A DNA stretch of 64,000 nucleotides from Phaeobacter bryozoorum. Its GTDB lineage: Bacteria; Pseudomonadota; Alphaproteobacteria; Rhodobacterales; Rhodobacteraceae. Position 1 is the first letter of the stretch. Each line of letters opens with the position of its first letter. The DNA lies in the NCBI RefSeq assembly GCF_041893525.1, contig NZ_CP169068.1. One strand, written 5' to 3'. The position numbers were made by a program, and so were the translations under genes. Below the pieces are notes generated by a model. That model was not told where the DNA came from, did no database searches, and worked only from the letters and a program-made list of their open reading frames with translations. Below, one piece after another: positions 53,094 to 62,730 of this stretch.

Positions 53094-53741
53094 TTAGTTG
53101 TTGAGCGCAGTCCGAAAACGATCATCGCGGTAAAAGAGATGGACGCCGATCCGCGCGGTCTTGGTGAAGCTCTTGCTCCAGCGCGGACGCACCGCTGTGG
53201 TATGGTAATAGGTCGCGCCATCGGTGATCCCGGTGATCGCCCCATCCATCACCAGACGGGCCACTTTGGAGACCCGCTCAAACGCGGTTTTCTCGCGGAT
53301 CACTTCCTTATGGCCGTCGCAGGTGTAGGTGAACTGGCACTGATACTTGCGCCCGGTCCCCTGGTTGATCACGCCGCACAGGCTGTCAGGGAACTGCGAG
53401 GATTTCACGCGGTTCATAATCACCTCGGCAACGGCGAACTGGCCCTTCACGGTTTCACCGCGCGCCTCGAAATACAGCGCTTCGGCGAGGCAGGCAAAAT
53501 TCTCGCCCCCCTTGGCGGCCGGAATGGTGTCCAGCCATGCCTTGGTGAATTTCACTTCGGTCGCCTTGGCCTTCTTGGCCGAGCGGTTGAAGTTGAAGAA
53601 ATTGTTCAAACGCCCGGTCGGCACGGCGTTCAGGGTGGATTGCTCACGTTCGAACAGCGCGTCCAAACCGGAATCCGCATATACATCTTTGGCCGCTGCC
53701 AAGGCGGCAGCAAACACGGCAGCTACAGTCAGAATCTTCAT
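53094..53741 (-). CDS. Secreted cell wall hydrolase, SleB family
   Basis: A 215-residue exported protein (signal MKILTVAAVFAAALAAAK, ATG 53741). The hydrolase_2 (SleB) domain spans about 85-210: NFACLAEALYFEARGETVKG, then AVAEVIMNRVKSSQFPDSLC and CQFTYTCDGHKEVI. SleB was named from spore cortex lysis, but alphaproteobacterial members are general peptidoglycan-cleaving enzymes with the catalytic Glu in ALYFEARGE. It lies upstream of folB, 150 bases away, on the same strand but probably independent. Confidence 0.9.
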   Translation of the reverse strand: MKILTVAAVFAAALAAAKDVYADSGLDALFEREQSTLNAVPTGRLNNFFNFNRSAKKAKATEVKFTKAWLDTIPAAKGGENFACLAEALYFEARGETVKGQFAVAEVIMNRVKSSQFPDSLCGVINQGTGRKYQCQFTYTCDGHKEVIREKTAFERVSKVARLVMDGAITGITDGATYYHTTAVRPRWSKSFTKTARIGVHLFYRDDRFRTALNN

Positions 53742-53912
53742 AAGGGCATCCCCACTAGACAGATCGCGCACGGCCATCCCAACGTCACGCGATCGCACCT
53801 CCTAGTGGAAATCCCTCCAAACGTCCAGCGACGGGACAGCGCACCCCGCTGCCCCTTGGTTAAGCGCCAATCCGCTGCTTTCTGCTGCCCCTGCGAAAGC
53901 CCCTTGTTTTCT

Positions 53913-56513
53913 TTACGATTTTACAGATTCTCGTGGTGAATCTCCGGTTTGGCTGGAAATCGCCAATTGCGCCGCAGCAAGCCGTGCAACGGGCACCCGA
54001 AACGGGGAACAGGAGACGTAATCGAACCCGGCCTCGCGACAGAACGCAATCGATTCGGGGTTGCCGCCATGCTCGCCACAGATCGACAGCGTGATCTGCG
54101 GGTTCTCTGCACGGCCCCGCTGAACCCCCAGTTTCAGCAGCTCGCCGACCCCGTCTGTATCCAGCACGTGGAACGGATCCTCTGGAAAGACGCCCTGATT
54201 GACATAGGCCGACATAAACCGCCCCGCATCGTCCCGCGACATGCCATAGGTCATCTGGGTAAGGTCGTTGGTCCCGAAGCTGAGGAACGAGGTATGCGGC
54301 GAAATCTCACCCGCGCGCAGGGCCGCACGCGGGGTCTCCACCATGACCCCCAGACGATAGGTGAAATCCTCGCCACGCTCGGCCTTCACCGCGAGCGCGA
54401 CGGCATCAATGCGCGCCTTCACCAGCTCCACCTCACGTTTGGCCGAGACCAGCGGGATCATGATCTCCGGCACCACCGGATCGCCCTCCTTGGAGGCATC
54501 CAGAGTGGCCTCGAAAATCGCCCGTGCCTGCATGTCGTAGATTTCCGGAACCGTCACCCCCAGCCGCACGCCGCGCAGGCCCAGCATGGGGTTGTATTCC
54601 TCCATCTCCTCGACCCGGCGGGTCACATCGCTCACCGGGATACCCAAGGCTTCCGAAAGCTCCCGCTGCCCGGTTTTGGAGGTCGGCAGGAATTCATGCA
54701 GCGGCGGGTCGAACAGCCGAATACAGACCGGCAGCCCTTCCATGATGCGAAACAGCGCAAAGAAATCCTCCCGCTGCATCGGCAGCAACCGCGCCAGCAC
54801 CGCAGCCCGCCCCTCCGAGGTCTCGGCAAAGATCATCTCCCGCATCACCGTCAACCGGCCGGGATCAAAGAACATATGCTCGGTCCGGCACAGGCCGATC
54901 CCCTGCGCGTTGAACTTGCGCGCGGTCTCGGCATCCTCCGGCGTGTCGGCATTGGCGCGGATGTCGATATCGCGCACCTCATCGGCCCAGGTGAGAAGGG
55001 TCTGAAAGGCGCCGTCCTCCGCCGCCTCCAGCATCTCCGGCTCGCCCGCCAGCACCTCGCCACTGCTGCCGTCGATGGTGATGATATCGCCACGGCTGAA
55101 CACCCGGTCGCCCTGGGCCACCAGCTGCTTGCGCCGACTGTGGAACTTCAGGTTAGAGGCCCCGACGATACATGGCAGCCCGAGGCCGCGACCGATCACC
55201 GCCGCATGGCTGGTGATCCCGCCGCGCTCCGTCAGCACCCCGACCGCCGCGTGCATACCCCGCACATCCTCGGGCGAGGTTTCGCGCCGCACCAGAATGC
55301 AGGGCTCACCGCGCGCCGCACTGGCCTGCGCCTCCGCAGCGGTAAACACCAGCCGCCCGGTGGCGGCACCGGGGCTGGCGGCAATGCCCTTTCCGATCAC
55401 ATCACGGGTCGCCCCCGGCGCCACCTGCCGGTGCAGCAGCTCGGTCAGAATATGCGCGTCGACCCGCATCACCGCTTCCTGCCGCGGGATAATGCCATCC
55501 TCGGCCAGCGCCACCGCGATCCGCACCGCCGCCTGTGCCGACCGGGTGACCCGCACCCCGTCCAGGATATGCACCGCGCCGCTCACGATCACGAATTCCA
55601 CCTGCATCTCTTCGCGCAGACGCTGTCGCATCAGCCGGGCATGGGATTTCAGATCGGCAAAGGCCTCGGGCGCCAATTCCTCCAGCGATGGCCCGCGCGG
55701 GTCACGCTCCAGATACAGCGCCTCTGCCCCCGCCCCCAGCGCATCGCGCCCCTGGCTCTGGCTCAGGTACCGCCCGGTGATCTGCGGCTCACCAGTCTTG
55801 GTATTGACCAGCTGCAACACACCCGAACCGCATTCGCCCTGACCAAAGCCCGGCACCATCTCCTGCACCACCAGACCCAGCCCGGCATCCGCAGGCGCGC
55901 CCTTGGCCTGCCGCAACAGTCGGGCCGAGGTGCCTTCCCAGGCCCGCGCCATCGACCGCAACACCGCCGCCAGCTGCTCCGCCGGATCCTGTGGAAACGG
56001 CTCATCGGTCTCCGCCTCATAGGCGTGCAGAACCTCGCTCAGCGCATCCGGCCCACCGTCCTCCACATCGTCAAAGACATCCGGGTCCAGCCGCGCCACA
56101 TGCACCGCATAAGACTGCACAAACCGCAGATACAAGGCCGCCGCCCCGTCGCGCCCAAGACTGTCGCAAAGGTCGACATAGCGCGCATCATTCATGCCGA
56201 TATTGAGGATCGCACCGGGGCCGCCCCAATCGGGATCCTGTGACGACGGGCGCACACAGAGCAGCGCATCCGACGGAAAGGCGTCAACAATCGCTGCCAT
56301 ATCGGGCATCTCGCCCTGGGCGATCCCGTGCACCGCCTGAAACGACAGCGCCACGGTGCGCGGCACCGGCAGATCCAACCGCACCAGCCGTTGCAGGCAT
56401 TTCGCCCGCCCGCCATGGGTGTGATTGGCAATGGGCGCCACCGGCGTGATCAGCACAAAATCCGGCGTCTCATCCTGTGGGGCACGAGCCATGTCTCGAT
56501 CATTTTTCTGCAC
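53913..56513 (-). CDS. ppdK: Pyruvate, phosphate dikinase (PPDK) family enzyme
   Basis: An 866-residue three-domain enzyme interconverting pyruvate, ATP and phosphate with PEP, AMP and diphosphate. The N-terminal ATP-grasp part (residues about 25-340) is divergent (RPSSQDPDWGGPGAILNIGM where canonical PPDK has a MPGMMDTVLNLG block). The swivelling phosphohistidine domain is clear (GGITSHAAVIGRGLGLPCIVG, about residue 440), as is the C-terminal PEP/pyruvate barrel (LSFGTNDLTQMTYGMSRDD, and the catalytic Cys in LSICGEHGG). Start GTG 56513 is uncertain; ATG 56492 is possible. It follows glyS and could serve gluconeogenesis alongside pyk. Confidence 0.88.
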   Translation of the reverse strand: MQKNDRDMARAPQDETPDFVLITPVAPIANHTHGGRAKCLQRLVRLDLPVPRTVALSFQAVHGIAQGEMPDMAAIVDAFPSDALLCVRPSSQDPDWGGPGAILNIGMNDARYVDLCDSLGRDGAAALYLRFVQSYAVHVARLDPDVFDDVEDGGPDALSEVLHAYEAETDEPFPQDPAEQLAAVLRSMARAWEGTSARLLRQAKGAPADAGLGLVVQEMVPGFGQGECGSGVLQLVNTKTGEPQITGRYLSQSQGRDALGAGAEALYLERDPRGPSLEELAPEAFADLKSHARLMRQRLREEMQVEFVIVSGAVHILDGVRVTRSAQAAVRIAVALAEDGIIPRQEAVMRVDAHILTELLHRQVAPGATRDVIGKGIAASPGAATGRLVFTAAEAQASAARGEPCILVRRETSPEDVRGMHAAVGVLTERGGITSHAAVIGRGLGLPCIVGASNLKFHSRRKQLVAQGDRVFSRGDIITIDGSSGEVLAGEPEMLEAAEDGAFQTLLTWADEVRDIDIRANADTPEDAETARKFNAQGIGLCRTEHMFFDPGRLTVMREMIFAETSEGRAAVLARLLPMQREDFFALFRIMEGLPVCIRLFDPPLHEFLPTSKTGQRELSEALGIPVSDVTRRVEEMEEYNPMLGLRGVRLGVTVPEIYDMQARAIFEATLDASKEGDPVVPEIMIPLVSAKREVELVKARIDAVALAVKAERGEDFTYRLGVMVETPRAALRAGEISPHTSFLSFGTNDLTQMTYGMSRDDAGRFMSAYVNQGVFPEDPFHVLDTDGVGELLKLGVQRGRAENPQITLSICGEHGGNPESIAFCREAGFDYVSCSPFRVPVARLAAAQLAISSQTGDSPRESVKS

Positions 56514-56638
56514 TGCGGCGCCTTTCCTTTGCTATGCAGCATAGCCCTGTCGTCCATTCCCGCAAGGAAAAGCACGTGGACCAAAAGGAGAAAACCGGGA
56601 CGACCCTGCGATCACCCCGGTTTCTCGTTGTTTTGCCT

Positions 56639-56665
56639 GCCCGGACTGCCCGGACTGCCCGGACT
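56639..56665. repeat. Three tandem copies of GCCCGGACT
   Basis: The nine bases GCCCGGACT are repeated exactly three times (56639-56647, 56648-56656, 56657-56665) in the gap between glyS and ppdK. Its length of 27 bases and multiple of three suggest slippage of a local sequence; no function visible. Confidence 0.6.
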
Positions 56666-56695
56666 GCGCGGTCAGATCGCGGCCCTGCGGGGGGC

Positions 56696-58924
56696 TCAGC
56701 CCTCGATCCGGGTCAGATCGGCGACCTGCCCGCAGACCTTGCGGATCTGGCTCAGCAAGTTCAGGCGGTTGCGGCGCACCACCTCATTGTCGGAATTGAC
56801 CTGCACCGCTTCAAAAAACGCATCCACCGGGGCGCGCAATGCGGCCATGCTGCCCATGGCAGCCGCGAAATCTTCGGCCTCGATGGCCGAAGAGATCGCC
56901 CCCTCGCTCTGCGCAAGCGCATCGAACAGGGCCACTTCGCTGTCATCCTCGGCGAATTTCTTATCCGCGCCGTAGGAATATTCTACGCCATCCTTCTCCT
57001 CGGCCTGCGCCAGGATATTGTTGGCCCGTTTGAAGCCCTGCAACAGGTTCTCGCCATCCTCGGAGGCCATGAACTCCTCCAGCGCACGGGCGCGTTTCAC
57101 CAGCAGCGTGAGGTCATCGTTGGCCTCCATCGCGATGCAGGCGTCGATCACGTCATGACGGATGCCCTGATCACGCAGGAACACCTTGAGACGGTCGTGG
57201 AAGAAGGAGAGGAGGTCACGCGACACATCCGGCAGCTGCGTCTTCAGCCGCTCGATATGTTTGGGCAGATCCCCGTCAAAGGCATCCAGCACCGTGCGCA
57301 CGGCAGAACCAAAGACACCGTGATCGGCGATCTCGTTCAGCATGTCCTGCATCAGCCCCGTAGCAATCGGGTCACCACCGTTCTGGGCCATTTCATGGCG
57401 CAGCAGATGGGCATCAATTGCTCCGTCCAGCCGCATCCGCACATCATTGTCCAGCACCAGCCGGATCACCCCCAGCGCGGCACGGCGCAGGGCAAAGGGG
57501 TCTTTGGAGCCGGTGGGTTTTTCATCAATCGCCCAGAACCCGGTCAGCGTGTCCAGTTTATCGGCCAGCGCCACGGCAACCGAGACCGGCTCGGAAGGCA
57601 CATCATCCGACGGGCCAAGCGGCGAATAATGCGCCTCGCAGGCATTGGCCACCTCTTGCGGCAGGCCAGCCGCCTCCGCGTAGTAGCGCCCCATCAGGCC
57701 CTGCAATTCCGGGAACTCATAGACCATTTCGGAACTCAGATCGGCCTTTGCCACCCGTGCGGCCTGCTCTGCCAGATCGGCATCGGCGCCGACAACCGGC
57801 GCGATCTCGCGGGCCAGCGCGGCAATGCGGTCAATCCGCGCCGCCTGCGTGCCCAGCTTGTTGTGGAAGGTCACATTGCCCAGCTTCGCAACCCAGGGCT
57901 CAAACCCCTGCTCGGTCACCGTGCGCAGATCATTCTCCCAGAAGAACTTCGCATCCGCCAGCCGTGCCGACAGAACTTTTTGGTTGCCCGCCAGGATGGT
58001 CGCGCCATTGTCGGCGGTCTCGCGGTTGGCGACGGTGATGAACTTCTCGATCCGCCCGGTCTTCGGATTGCGCACCGAGAAAAACTTCTGATGTTCCTTC
58101 ATCGAGGTCTGCAAGACCTCCGGCGGCAGCGCCAGGAATTCATCGTCGATGGCCCCCATCAGCACCACCGGCCATTCCACCAGACCAGCGACCTCGGCCA
58201 GAAGACCCTTGTCCTCGACAACCTCCAACCCGCTGGCAAAGGCCTGATTGGTGGCCTCCTGCCAGATGGCCGCTTCCCGCTCGGCCGGATCCAGCACCAC
58301 ATGCGCCCGCTTCAGCTTGGCGGCATAATCGTCAAAGCTGGATACGGTGATCTGATCCGGCGCCATGAAACGGTGGCCAAATGTGGTCTTGCCCGATGCA
58401 ATCCCGTCGATCTCCAGCGGCACAACCTCGGCGCCATCCTCCTTGGACAGGAGACAGAGGATCGAATGCAGCGGGCGCACCCAGCGCAGGGCGCCCGATC
58501 CCCAGCGCATGGACTTCGGCCAGGGGAAATTGCGGATGGTGTCTTCCAGCACCTCTGCAATGATCTCTGCCGCCGGGCGCCCCGGCTTTTCGATCAGGGC
58601 AAAATAGACTGCGCCCTTCGGGGTGTCGCGCTCTTCCAGCTGCTCGCGTGTGAGGCCCGCACCGCGCAGGAAGCCTTCGATGGCCTTGTCCGGCGCGCCC
58701 ACTTTCGGCCCCTTGCGCTCCTCGCGCACTGTCGGGGAGTGCTCCAGCAGCCCCTCAAGCGCCAGCGTCAGACGGCGCGGCGTCGATAGCGCATGGGCAC
58801 CGGCATAGGTCAGCCCCGCTTCGACCAGACCATCGGTCACGCGCTTTTTCAGATCCTCCGCCGCACGCGCCTGCATACGGGCCGGAATTTCCTCGGAAAA
58901 CAGTTCAATCAGAAGATCAGGCAT
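56696..58924 (-). CDS. glyS: Glycine--tRNA ligase beta subunit
   Basis: A 742-residue beta chain of the bacterial alpha2-beta2 GlyRS, which binds and positions tRNA-Gly. The opening MPDLLIELFSEEIPARMQAR is canonical for GlyS. The middle region holds the HD-like fold and the GlyS signature RDLLIGG-free GlyS blocks such as EHQKFFSVRNPKTGRIEKFI and the C-terminal anticodon-binding part (NLLSQIRKVCGQVADLTRIE). The alpha-subunit gene glyQ lies upstream, separated by the DUF6446 gene. Confidence 0.96.
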   Translation of the reverse strand: MPDLLIELFSEEIPARMQARAAEDLKKRVTDGLVEAGLTYAGAHALSTPRRLTLALEGLLEHSPTVREERKGPKVGAPDKAIEGFLRGAGLTREQLEERDTPKGAVYFALIEKPGRPAAEIIAEVLEDTIRNFPWPKSMRWGSGALRWVRPLHSILCLLSKEDGAEVVPLEIDGIASGKTTFGHRFMAPDQITVSSFDDYAAKLKRAHVVLDPAEREAAIWQEATNQAFASGLEVVEDKGLLAEVAGLVEWPVVLMGAIDDEFLALPPEVLQTSMKEHQKFFSVRNPKTGRIEKFITVANRETADNGATILAGNQKVLSARLADAKFFWENDLRTVTEQGFEPWVAKLGNVTFHNKLGTQAARIDRIAALAREIAPVVGADADLAEQAARVAKADLSSEMVYEFPELQGLMGRYYAEAAGLPQEVANACEAHYSPLGPSDDVPSEPVSVAVALADKLDTLTGFWAIDEKPTGSKDPFALRRAALGVIRLVLDNDVRMRLDGAIDAHLLRHEMAQNGGDPIATGLMQDMLNEIADHGVFGSAVRTVLDAFDGDLPKHIERLKTQLPDVSRDLLSFFHDRLKVFLRDQGIRHDVIDACIAMEANDDLTLLVKRARALEEFMASEDGENLLQGFKRANNILAQAEEKDGVEYSYGADKKFAEDDSEVALFDALAQSEGAISSAIEAEDFAAAMGSMAALRAPVDAFFEAVQVNSDNEVVRRNRLNLLSQIRKVCGQVADLTRIEG

Positions 58925-59069
58925 CAGATGTCCTTACGGATGGCCGCGCGCGGCGCGGAAAATACGTGTTGACGGAACGGAGCCGCTTCTGAACGAAGGG
59001 CTGCGCCGTCCCGCGGGGTGGCGCTATTGCGCCGCCCCAGAGGGGCGGTACTCTTCAGAAAGGCAAGCA

Positions 59070-59603
59070 TCATTCGCCTCCGACCGCCTCTGGCCGGGGC
59101 GGGCATTCCTCGCCCACAACCGTGCCGTCATAGGCTTTCTGGCCGCAATCGTTCAGCTCATGCCAGACATAGCCGCGCCCTGCGTCGGTGATCGCTACGA
59201 TGCGGTCCACCCCGTAAGAGATATTCTTGACCGACAAAAAGCTCTCGGCGCGTCCCTCGGCCAGCGCCTGACCAATAGCTTCGGCATCAAAACAGTCAAA
59301 CCAGCCCGGCGCATTGCGCGGCTCTTTCTGATCCGACAGCACAAACAGTTGCGCCAGCTCTTCGGGCTTCAGATCGGTAGCGAAACAGGCGCGATAGCGA
59401 ATGGGAGAACTCTCCGCGTCGATCGCCTCAAAGCCACTGTAGCGGATCGGCAGCGCCGCGCCACCACCAAGCGGCGTCAGCATCACGTCCTTGCCCGGCT
59501 GCAGCTCGACATCCTCGTAAAAGCCGTAGACCTGCAGGTAATACATCGCCGCCCCAGCCGCGAGGCCGGAGCAAATCAGGATCAGCGAAAGGAACTTGCC
59601 CAT
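59070..59603 (-). CDS. DUF6446 family protein (hypothetical, single-pass membrane)
   Basis: A 177-residue protein starting MGKFLSLILICSGLAAGAAM at ATG 59603, an N-terminal membrane anchor or signal, followed by a soluble domain facing the periplasm (YLQVYGFYEDVELQPGKDVM, with cysteines in RACFATD, FDCFDAE, DCGQKAYDG and EECPPR that could pair as disulfides). No function is known. In Rhodobacteraceae this family sits regularly between the two glycyl-tRNA synthetase genes, as here, so it is probably part of that transcript. Confidence 0.7.
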   Translation of the reverse strand: MGKFLSLILICSGLAAGAAMYYLQVYGFYEDVELQPGKDVMLTPLGGGAALPIRYSGFEAIDAESSPIRYRACFATDLKPEELAQLFVLSDQKEPRNAPGWFDCFDAEAIGQALAEGRAESFLSVKNISYGVDRIVAITDAGRGYVWHELNDCGQKAYDGTVVGEECPPRPEAVGGE

Positions 59604-59638
59604 ACCGTGGACTCCTATTGGCAATCAGCCTCGGGTTA

Positions 59639-60568
59639 CTACGCTGCGTGACCGCCGGCTTCGGTCTGCACAAAGGCATCGGCGCATTGCTTGGCCAGCG
59701 CGCGCACCCGGCCGATATAGGCCTGCCGCTCGGTGACGGAAATGACGCCGCGCGCATCGAGCAGGTTAAAGACATGGCTGGCCTTGATGCACTGGTCATA
59801 GGCCGGATGGGCCATGATGATGCGTTTGCCGGTCTTGGGGTCGATATGCTCCTGCGCGAGGATCGCGGCGCATTCGGCCTCGGCCTCCTCGAAATGGCGC
59901 AGCAGCACCTCGGTATTGGCCACGTCAAAGTTCCAGCGGGCGTATTCTTCCTCGGTCTGCTTGAACACATCGCCATAGCTCAGCGGGATCAGCGCGTCCG
60001 GGTCGTTGAACGGCATGTCCATCACGTGATCGACGCCCAGAATATACATCGCCAGACGTTCCAGACCATAGGTCAGCTCGCCCGATACCGGGTGACAATC
60101 GTAGCCGCCGACCTGCTGGAAATAGGTGAATTGGCTGACTTCCATGCCGTCGCACCAGACCTCCCAGCCCAGGCCCCAAGCGCCGAGCGTCGGGCTTTCC
60201 CAGTCGTCCTCGACAAAACGAATGTCGTGCATGTCCATATCGACGCCGATCGCCTCGAGGCTGCCCAGATACAGCTCCTGCAGGTTCGGCGGCGAGGGTT
60301 TGATCAGCACCTGATACTGGTAGTAGTGCTGCAACCGGTTCGGGTTCTCACCATAGCGGCCATCGGTCGGACGGCGCGACGGCTGCACATAGGCGGCCGC
60401 CCAGGCCTTGCTGCCCAGCGCGCGCAGCGTGGTCGCCGGGTGAAAGGTGCCCGCGCCGACTTCCATGTCGTAGGGCTGCATAATGGCACAGCCTTTGGAG
60501 GCCCAATACGTCTGAAGCCGCAGAATGATCTCTTGGAACGAGCGCGGAGCGCCTTTGGTGTCGGTCAT
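59639..60568 (-). CDS. glyQ: Glycine--tRNA ligase alpha subunit
   Basis: A 309-residue catalytic alpha chain that activates glycine for tRNA-Gly. The start MTDTKGAPRSFQEIILRLQT is followed by YWASKGCAIMQPYDMEVGAG, the class II motif 1 region, and RRPTDGRYGENPNRLQHYYQ, then WEVWCDGMEVSQFTYFQQVG and ELTYGLERLAMYILGVDHVM, all highly conserved. First gene of glyQ-DUF6446-glyS, with ppdK further along. Length is usual. Confidence 0.97.
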   Translation of the reverse strand: MTDTKGAPRSFQEIILRLQTYWASKGCAIMQPYDMEVGAGTFHPATTLRALGSKAWAAAYVQPSRRPTDGRYGENPNRLQHYYQYQVLIKPSPPNLQELYLGSLEAIGVDMDMHDIRFVEDDWESPTLGAWGLGWEVWCDGMEVSQFTYFQQVGGYDCHPVSGELTYGLERLAMYILGVDHVMDMPFNDPDALIPLSYGDVFKQTEEEYARWNFDVANTEVLLRHFEEAEAECAAILAQEHIDPKTGKRIIMAHPAYDQCIKASHVFNLLDARGVISVTERQAYIGRVRALAKQCADAFVQTEAGGHAA

Positions 60569-60826
60569 GTTTCTTCCCTATGGGGGCAGCAAATCCGGGG
60601 TTCTTCCTATGCAAGCCCCGGCGCAGGGTCAACGGCGCATCGCAGCCTCAGCGGCTCCGGCCCGGCTGAAACACGCAGCCCCCGCCCTCCAGCGCGTCCC
60701 TGAGGCCACATCAGCCGAATTTGGCGCCATCCGCCGGGTTTTCCCCCTGCGAAGAGGAGTTCCCTTCGCGGCGCGAAAGTGGTTATGTGCGCGCCAACGA
60801 CCGATCACCCCGATAGAGGCCTTTTG

Positions 60827-62617
60827 ATGAAGAGTTTGATTGCTACGCTGGCACTGTCCCTGATGGCGCTGGCATCCGCCTTTACAGGTGTTGCCACCGC
60901 CCAGACCGGCACCCAACAATCCGCGCAGGAGACGGTCTGGATCCAGGTTGCCGCCCGCGCCTCCCTGCGCGAAGCCCAGGCCGAAGCGCAGGAATTTGCC
61001 GCGCGGCTGCCCGATGTCTCCGGCTTCTCGCTTGGCGGTGGCTGGTATGGCATTCTGCTTGGCCCCTATACCCGCAGCGATGCCGACCGGGTGCTTCAGG
61101 TCTACCGCGCCGAACGGCAGATCCCGCGCGACAGCTTCATCGCGTTAAGCAGCAACCTCGGCAATCAGTTCTACCCGACAGCCGCCACCGCCAATACCGA
61201 ACCGCAGGCCACCGTCGAAAGCCCGGTTCTGGAGCCGATCGACCCCGCAGTGGTGACCCAGGCCCCGGCGGAACCGGTCGAAACCGTGCTCCCCGATGAG
61301 ACCCCGGCTGAGGCGCGCCGCAGCGAATCCCGTCTCACCCGCGAAGAACGCATGGATCTGCAAACCGCGCTCAAGGCCGCCGGTTTCTATACTTCCACCA
61401 TCGACGGCGCCTTTGGTCGCGGCACGCGTGGCTCCATGTCGGACTGGCAGTCGGCCCGCGGCTACGCGCCCACCGGTGTGCTGACCACCGCCCAGCGTCA
61501 GGCGCTGATGGATGAATATAACGCGCCGCTGATTTCGGTTGGCATGGCCCCCCTCACCGATACCAAAGCCGGGATTTCGATGCAGGTCCCCGCAGGTGAA
61601 GTGACCTTCGATCGCTACAAATCTCCCTTTGCCCTGTTCAAGAGCAGCGGCGATCTCGGCGCGCAGCTGCTGCTGATCAGCCAGCCAGGTGACCGGCGCA
61701 CGCTCTACGGTCTCTACGACATCATGCAAACGCTGGAGATCGTCCCTCTGGACGGTCCGCGCCAGCGCAGCGGCGACAGTTTCACCCTGGAAGGCCGCGG
61801 CAATGGCATCGTCTCCTATACCGAGGCCCGGCTCGCCAATGGCGAAATCAAGGGCTTCACGCTGGTCTGGCCGACCGGTGACGACGAGCGGCGCGCCCGC
61901 GTGCTGGCAGCGATGTCGGCCAGCTTCGAACGCATCGACGGCGTTCTGGATCCCGCCGCCGGTGCCGATGCCCCGCAGAATGTCGATCTGATCTCGGGCC
62001 TTGACGTGCGCAAGCCGCGCCTGTCGCGCTCCGGCTTCTATGTCGATGCCAAGGGCAGCGTGGCGACCACCGCCGATGTGGTTGCAGGCTGCACCCGGGT
62101 GACACTGGATCACGACTACCAGGCCGAGGTCGCCTATACCGACACCGCCACCGGCATCGCCGTGCTGCGCCCGGTTGAGGCGCTGGCCCCGATGGCCGTC
62201 GCCAAACTGGCCAGCGCCTCCGCCCGGCTTCAGTCCGATATCGCGGTTTCCGGCTTCTCTTACGAGGGCGTCCTCGGCGCCCCCAGCCTCAGCTGGGGCA
62301 GCTTGCAGGATGTAAAGGATCTGTCCGGCAACCCCGGTGTCTCGCGTCTGCAACTCAGCAGCCAGCCGGGCGATGCGGGCGGCCCGGTGCTGACCACCGA
62401 TGGCGCCGTGCAGGGCATGTTGCTGAGCCAGACCAAAGGCGCCACCCAGCTGCCAGAAGGGGTCAGTTTTGCGGCAAATGCCGATACCCTGCGCGCCGCC
62501 CTGAGCAGCGCCGGGGTCACCGCCTCTGACGCCAGCGCTGAGGCAACCGCCTTGCCGGTCGGGGCGCTGACCCGTCAGGCCAGCGGCATGACCGTTCTGG
62601 TCAGCTGCTGGGACTGA
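60827..62617 (+). CDS. Exported SPOR-like/peptidoglycan-binding protein with inactive trypsin/HtrA-like domain
   Basis: A 596-residue protein from ATG 60827 (signal MKSLIATLALSLMALASAFT). In order: a SPOR-like region (residues about 38-105, WIQVAARASLREAQAEA, GILLGPYTRSDADRV), a peptidoglycan-binding repeat (about 180-235, LQTALKAAGFYTSTIDGAFG), a DUF-like middle, and a chymotrypsin-fold C-terminal domain (about 410-560). The usual catalytic residues are replaced: the NHVV-type His position reads ADVVAG, the Asp strand reads DTATGIAVL, and the nucleophile motif reads GDAGGPV with Ala at 517. It is predicted to be wall-associated and without protease activity. Confidence 0.75.
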   Translation: MKSLIATLALSLMALASAFTGVATAQTGTQQSAQETVWIQVAARASLREAQAEAQEFAARLPDVSGFSLGGGWYGILLGPYTRSDADRVLQVYRAERQIPRDSFIALSSNLGNQFYPTAATANTEPQATVESPVLEPIDPAVVTQAPAEPVETVLPDETPAEARRSESRLTREERMDLQTALKAAGFYTSTIDGAFGRGTRGSMSDWQSARGYAPTGVLTTAQRQALMDEYNAPLISVGMAPLTDTKAGISMQVPAGEVTFDRYKSPFALFKSSGDLGAQLLLISQPGDRRTLYGLYDIMQTLEIVPLDGPRQRSGDSFTLEGRGNGIVSYTEARLANGEIKGFTLVWPTGDDERRARVLAAMSASFERIDGVLDPAAGADAPQNVDLISGLDVRKPRLSRSGFYVDAKGSVATTADVVAGCTRVTLDHDYQAEVAYTDTATGIAVLRPVEALAPMAVAKLASASARLQSDIAVSGFSYEGVLGAPSLSWGSLQDVKDLSGNPGVSRLQLSSQPGDAGGPVLTTDGAVQGMLLSQTKGATQLPEGVSFAANADTLRAALSSAGVTASDASAEATALPVGALTRQASGMTVLVSCWD

Positions 62618-62658
62618 GCCACGGCCAGCCACCGCCCTGCGGGGCTTTGCAAACCAAA

Positions 62659-62688
62659 AAAGGCCGGAGCGAATGCTCCGGCCTTATT
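62659..62688 (-). terminator. Terminator between the pseudoprotease gene and the SDR gene
   Basis: Perfect 11-base arms AAGGCCGGAGC (62660-62670) and GCTCCGGCCTT (62675-62685) around GAAT. On the minus strand it is followed by TTTTGGTTTGC, on the plus side by ATTCG. It serves mainly the SDR gene, possibly both converging genes. Confidence 0.75.
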
Positions 62689-62730
62689 CGTTTCCGCGCC
62701 GATCTGTTCAGCCGGTCTTCACTCACACGC

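Noticed and set aside
53949..56243. Long plus-strand open frame opposite ppdK
   Set aside because: It is a His/Arg/Gln-rich antisense shadow; the minus strand encodes clear PPDK motifs.
58924..59106. Short minus-strand frame between glyS and the DUF6446 gene
   Set aside because: Arg-rich low-complexity translation without a good ribosome site; it fits a shadow of GC-rich non-coding sequence.
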